NCBI GenBank assembly: GCA_946482625.1
Contig: CAMLSH010000103.1
Location: forward strand, 1 to 9,575
DNA length: 9,575 bases
Direction of reading: 5' to 3'
Source of the DNA: an uncultured Opitutaceae bacterium
GTDB taxonomy: Bacteria > Verrucomicrobiota > Verrucomicrobiae > Opitutales > Opitutaceae
Shown: one piece after another, positions 7,324 to 9,575 of the stretch
Numbering within the stretch: the stretch's first letter is position 1
Layout of the letters: each line of letters starts with the position of its first letter
Position numbers and translations under genes: made by a program
The notes under the pieces: model-generated
Told to the model about the DNA's origin: nothing
Databases searched by the model: none
Seen by the model: only the letters and a program-made list of their open reading frames with translations

Positions 7324-7749
7324 TCAGAGTTTGTCGCCGAAACGGATGCGTTTTGTTTTCCGCCTTTTCTTCGGAGACGGGGGGATTCCGAGGCGTGGAT
7401 CGCGGGCTTTGACCAGACGGACCAACTGACGGGCGTCCCGCTCGAATGTCTCGGCGGACTCGGGGAGATAGAGCCACTTTTTCAGAATCGGATGTTGAAT
7501 GAGCGCGGGAAACTCGGCGCGCAGGCTCGGTTGGTGTTCGTGAAACGTGCATACGAGCACGCCTTGCCACGGTTCTCCTTGGGCCGTGAGGAAAAGGGAG
7601 TGCATGCCGTGGAGCATGATGGTGCGGCCGCCGAACCAGGATTTTAGAACGAACGACGGCTCGTCGGAGAGCGGCTCGGCCAGCCACGCGAGCGGATGCT
7701 CCGGGCGGGAGGCTTTGATGCGAAACGAGGATCCGCGGGCGGGTTTCAT
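7324..7749 (-). CDS. Uncharacterised 141-residue protein
   Basis: I do not recognise a named family with confidence. The protein has no signal peptide or membrane segment and is probably cytoplasmic. Its core, about residues 32-120, looks well folded: FVLKSWFGGRTIMLHG at 33-48, LTAQGEPWQGVLVCT at 54-68, EFPALIQHPILKKWLYLP at 79-96, then a helix at about 99-116. The order of an FGG turn, paired strands and a final helix loosely recalls TfoX N-terminal/YjbR-like small domains, but this is only an impression. The tail (126-137) is strongly basic, PKKRRKTKRIRF, which could bind nucleic acid or be disordered. The ATG at 7749 is the only in-frame start giving the whole core. It reads away from the Ohr gene across a 303-bp divergent spacer. 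Confidence 0.7.
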   Translation of the reverse strand: MKPARGSSFRIKASRPEHPLAWLAEPLSDEPSFVLKSWFGGRTIMLHGMHSLFLTAQGEPWQGVLVCTFHEHQPSLRAEFPALIQHPILKKWLYLPESAETFERDARQLVRLVKARDPRLGIPPSPKKRRKTKRIRFGDKL

Positions 7750-8052
7750 TGGTCGAGGGGTGTGGCGGCGGATTACAGCGGTGGCAGCGAAAGTTTCAAC
7801 TCAGGCTCGTTATAGGGTGCATAAACGTGGCGAACGAGCTCTGGACCGACAGGAACGGCGTTAGAGACGGGCGTATCCACGGCGCACGTTCATGCAGGCG
7901 ATAGTGCGAGTGGACGAGCAGCGATCCGCTATGAATGCTTTTGCGGTAACGGGGGGGTATTTTGCTCCCTGCGTTGGACTTCCGGGCGGATGCACATTTG
8001 GTGCGGCGGGCCAGCGCGTCGTTTTTCTCATCATCCCAATCCCGAAAAAATT
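7750..8052. other. Divergent spacer between the 141-residue gene and the Ohr gene
   Basis: This 303-bp region should hold the promoters of both divergent genes. I see no strong inverted repeat, no OhrR-type operator (TACAATT-AATTGTA) and no clear sigma-70 boxes. A run of seven G at about 7951-7957 is the only low-complexity feature. Confidence 0.5.
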
Positions 8053-8460
8053 ATGACTACTGCACTTCCTCCCATTGCTGAAACGATCTCACAAGGCGGC
8101 CGCGCCGGTTCTGTCGAAACGTCTGAGGAGGGCTTTAACCTCCACTTCAAGGCACCCTCCGAGAAAAATCAGCAAGGGCTCACGCCGGAGCATTTGTTCG
8201 GCGCGGCATGGGCGGCGTGCTTTTGCGGGGCGGTCAAATACATCGCGAAGGAGTCGGGGCATGCGGACGAGGGCATCACCGTCACCGCGCGCGTGCAGTT
8301 GCATCCACACGGGCCGCAGCCGTTTTCCGTGGAGCTGTTGGTGAGTATCCCGGATCTCGACGAGAACAAGGCCCAGCAGGTCGTGGGGAAAGCTCATGCG
8401 ATCTGCGCTTATTCGAAGGCGACCAAGGGCAATGTGAGTGTGAAGATCACGCTGGACTGA
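8053..8460 (+). CDS. ohr: Organic hydroperoxide resistance (Ohr/OsmC-family) thiol peroxidase
   Basis: This 135-residue protein fits the Ohr branch of the OsmC fold, cytoplasmic enzymes that reduce organic hydroperoxides with a Cys pair, usually recharged by lipoyl-dependent systems. R17 (GGRAGSV), E46 (LTPEHLFGAA) and C56 (WAACFCGAV) match the catalytic Arg, Glu and peroxidatic Cys, and C118 (AHAICAYSKATKGN) matches the resolving Cys. The final segment resembles the Ohr pattern CPYSNATRGN more than OsmC, though Pro is replaced by Ala. The length is close to the usual 140. A third cysteine, C58, sits two residues after the peroxidatic one. The frame is open upstream to an ATG at 7990, but the family N-terminus starts at the ATG at 8053. 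No Shine-Dalgarno sequence is seen, only an A-rich leader. No ohrR regulator gene is in the window. A general OsmC-like protein is the alternative. Confidence 0.88.
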   Translation: MTTALPPIAETISQGGRAGSVETSEEGFNLHFKAPSEKNQQGLTPEHLFGAAWAACFCGAVKYIAKESGHADEGITVTARVQLHPHGPQPFSVELLVSIPDLDENKAQQVVGKAHAICAYSKATKGNVSVKITLD

Positions 8461-8547
8461 TTTTCGCTGGCAGACGGCGCTCCACGCGTACGAGAGTGCG
8501 GGACTGCCGCGCGTTGACCCGGTTCGGGGAGTCGGAGAAAACGCGCG

Positions 8548-8892
8548 ATGCGTTTAAAGATCAAATGGAACGACGACCGCGTGCGTGGTGCGACCACGGC
8601 GCTGTTGCTCATCAGCCGCGACCTCTTAAGTCGCGGCGAGACCCGTGAGTTGATCGAGACGTCGCTCGCCCTGTATCGGGACGATCCCGACGGCTATAAA
8701 AAGAACAAGGCGGCGTGGCCGGAGGTGGCTGAGCTGGGGCCGTTGAACAAGCCGCAGCACGTCGCCTACTACAAAAACCTGCTGGTGGCCGTCGATGCGC
8801 TCTTGAAGAAACTGGTTCAGGGAAAGCGTCAGTTCAACAGCCTGACCGAGCTCGATAATTTTCTGATTTCTGCGCTGAAGAATGTGCGCTGA
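8548..8892 (+). CDS. Uncharacterised 114-residue, probably helical protein
   Basis: I do not recognise this protein. It has no signal peptide and no membrane segment long enough to span. It looks mostly alpha-helical: candidate helices at about 13-28 (RGATTALLLISRDLLS), 31-44, 70-91 (QHVAYYKNLLVAVDALLKKL) and 100-112. It is rich in Lys, Leu and Asp, which suggests a soluble cytoplasmic protein. The ATG at 8548 has GGAG 10 nt upstream (8534-8537), one of the few Shine-Dalgarno-like sites in the window, which supports this start. It follows the Ohr gene by 87 bp on the same strand, so co-transcription is possible but unproven. It converges with the SulP gene 46 bp away. Coding is supported by a regular amino-acid mix compared with the Arg- or Pro-rich accidental frames around it. 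Confidence 0.65.
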   Translation: MRLKIKWNDDRVRGATTALLLISRDLLSRGETRELIETSLALYRDDPDGYKKNKAAWPEVAELGPLNKPQHVAYYKNLLVAVDALLKKLVQGKRQFNSLTELDNFLISALKNVR

Positions 8893-8938
8893 GAGCGGTG
8901 GCGGATGCGGTAAATCGGAGCGACCCGGCTTCGCTACG

Positions 8939-9301
8939 TTATGCTGTGCTGCTCGCCGAATGGGAGGACTCGTCGTTCTCGCTTAAGACCGCCTTCGCTC
9001 GCTCAAGGGCCTGGTCGAAGTTGGCGCGGATGTTTTTCCGGCCGATGCGGTCGATGAAGCCGGCTTTCATCATCACTTCCAGCGGTTGGTGATGCGGGCC
9101 GCTAAGGACTACGGTGCCGCCGGTTTTCTGCATGCGCTCGACCATGCTTTCGAGTGCGTTGAGGGCGGTGGCGTCCATGGCAGGCACGAGTTGCATCCGG
9201 AGGATCAATACGCGTGGCAGGCGTTCGAGCCGCAGGAGCGCATCTTCCATTTTCTCGGCGGCGCCGAAGAAGAACGGGCCGAAGATGCGGTAAACAACCA
9301 C
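8939..9301 (-). CDS. STAS domain of a SulP-family anion transporter, cut off by an upstream in-frame stop
   Basis: The 120 residues are the cytoplasmic STAS domain that ends SulP transporters: GVVVYRIFGPFFFGAAEKM at the start, then LPRVLILRM, the AMDATALNALESM helix, GGTVVLSGPHHQPLEVMMKAGF and a final helix. This region is normally fused to the membrane part. Here a TGA at 9320-9322 interrupts the same frame, and the codons between it and 9301 still read KTIPEG, the expected family linker. If translated separately, the first usable start is the GTG at 9301, 18 nt after the TGA; no good ribosome-binding site precedes it. A 3' tail rich in Ser (SSHSASSTA) ends the protein. It may be the dead end of a pseudogene, a readthrough product, or a separately translated STAS subunit. 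Confidence 0.8.
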   Translation of the reverse strand: MVVYRIFGPFFFGAAEKMEDALLRLERLPRVLILRMQLVPAMDATALNALESMVERMQKTGGTVVLSGPHHQPLEVMMKAGFIDRIGRKNIRANFDQALERAKAVLSENDESSHSASSTA

Positions 9302-9319
9302 GCCTTCGGGGATGGTTTT

Positions 9320-9575
9320 TCAGCGGGCGAGTTGTTCGGGCGTTTCGAGTTCGTCGTCATGGGTGACTTGAGAAATCTCCGTGGTCTCCGCCACGCGGCG
9401 GATGAAGAGGATCGCGGCCAAGACCATTCCGATCTCCACCGCGACGACGAGGTCGAAGATCACCGTCAGCCCGAAGGTGGTGACGAGCACGGCGGCGTCG
9501 CTGCGCGGCATTTTGCGCAGGCGGGTGAGCTCGTGCCATTCGCCCATGCGGAAGGCGACGATGACGAGAACGCCG
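9320..9575 (-). CDS. SulP-family anion transporter, last membrane segments (5' end outside window; premature stop)
   Basis: This is the C-terminal end of a SulP (SLC26-like) inner-membrane anion carrier, a family moving sulfate, bicarbonate or other anions. The frame enters from the right edge as GVLVIVAFRMGEWHELTRL and continues with the conserved KMPRSDAAVLVTTFGLTVIF and DLVVAVEIGMVLAAILFIRR, which form the last hydrophobic segments before the cytoplasmic linker. It stops at a TGA (9320-9322) right after ETPEQLAR, in the linker where the STAS domain should follow. The window shows only the last 84 residues, so the state of the upstream membrane part is unknown. There is no frameshift: the downstream STAS is in the same frame. 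Some SulP-like proteins lack STAS, so a shortened transporter could still be made. Confidence 0.82.
   Translation of the reverse strand, partial: GVLVIVAFRMGEWHELTRLRKMPRSDAAVLVTTFGLTVIFDLVVAVEIGMVLAAILFIRRVAETTEISQVTHDDELETPEQLAR

Noticed and set aside
6592..7647. 351-codon open frame on the plus strand
   Set aside because: It overlaps the 141-residue gene in antisense and gives a Cys- and Arg-rich translation with no recognisable domain or signal.
8919..8935. Small stem between the converging 114-residue and SulP genes
   Set aside because: It has only a 5-bp stem (AGCGA/TCGCT) and no T-run on either side, so it is too weak to call a terminator.

Overview
This is a high-GC window with dense, mostly minus-strand coding. 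Several genes lack a clear Shine-Dalgarno sequence, and there is a large TonB-dependent receptor with an N-terminal MEKFEVTGS-type linker. These traits, plus secreted calcium-binding and beta-propeller proteins and a pectate lyase, suggest a Gram-negative polysaccharide-degrading bacterium, most likely Verrucomicrobiota (Opitutaceae-like). That assignment is an inference from protein style, not a database match.

Layout. Positions 1-1610 (minus) hold the N-terminal 536 residues of a secreted family 9 pectate lyase with a C-terminal fibronectin type III domain; it runs off the left edge. Next on the same strand are a secreted six-bladed NHL-repeat propeller (1844-2932), a small secreted protein with four EF-hands and a clear intrinsic terminator (3108-3548), and a TonB-dependent outer-membrane receptor (3944-6577). 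A 395-bp spacer full of inverted repeats separates the EF-hand gene from the receptor. A 746-bp stretch without recognisable genes lies upstream of the receptor, followed by an uncharacterised 141-residue protein (7324-7749, minus). On the plus strand are an Ohr-type organic hydroperoxide reductase (8053-8460) and an uncharacterised 114-residue protein (8548-8892). The right edge (8939-9575, minus) holds the C-terminal part of a SulP-family anion transporter, broken by an in-frame TGA between its membrane part and its STAS domain.

How they may work together. The receptor, EF-hand protein, NHL protein and pectate lyase share a strand, and each has a signal peptide. However, the wide spacers and the terminator after the EF-hand gene argue against one operon. 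Calcium-dependent pectate cleavage outside the cell, with uptake of fragments through the receptor, is a reasonable guess, but nothing in the sequence shows the receptor's substrate. The Ohr, 114-residue and SulP genes look like unrelated housekeeping or stress functions. I found no CRISPR array, rRNA, tRNA, transposase or phage gene. The most unusual single observation is the in-frame stop in the SulP gene.
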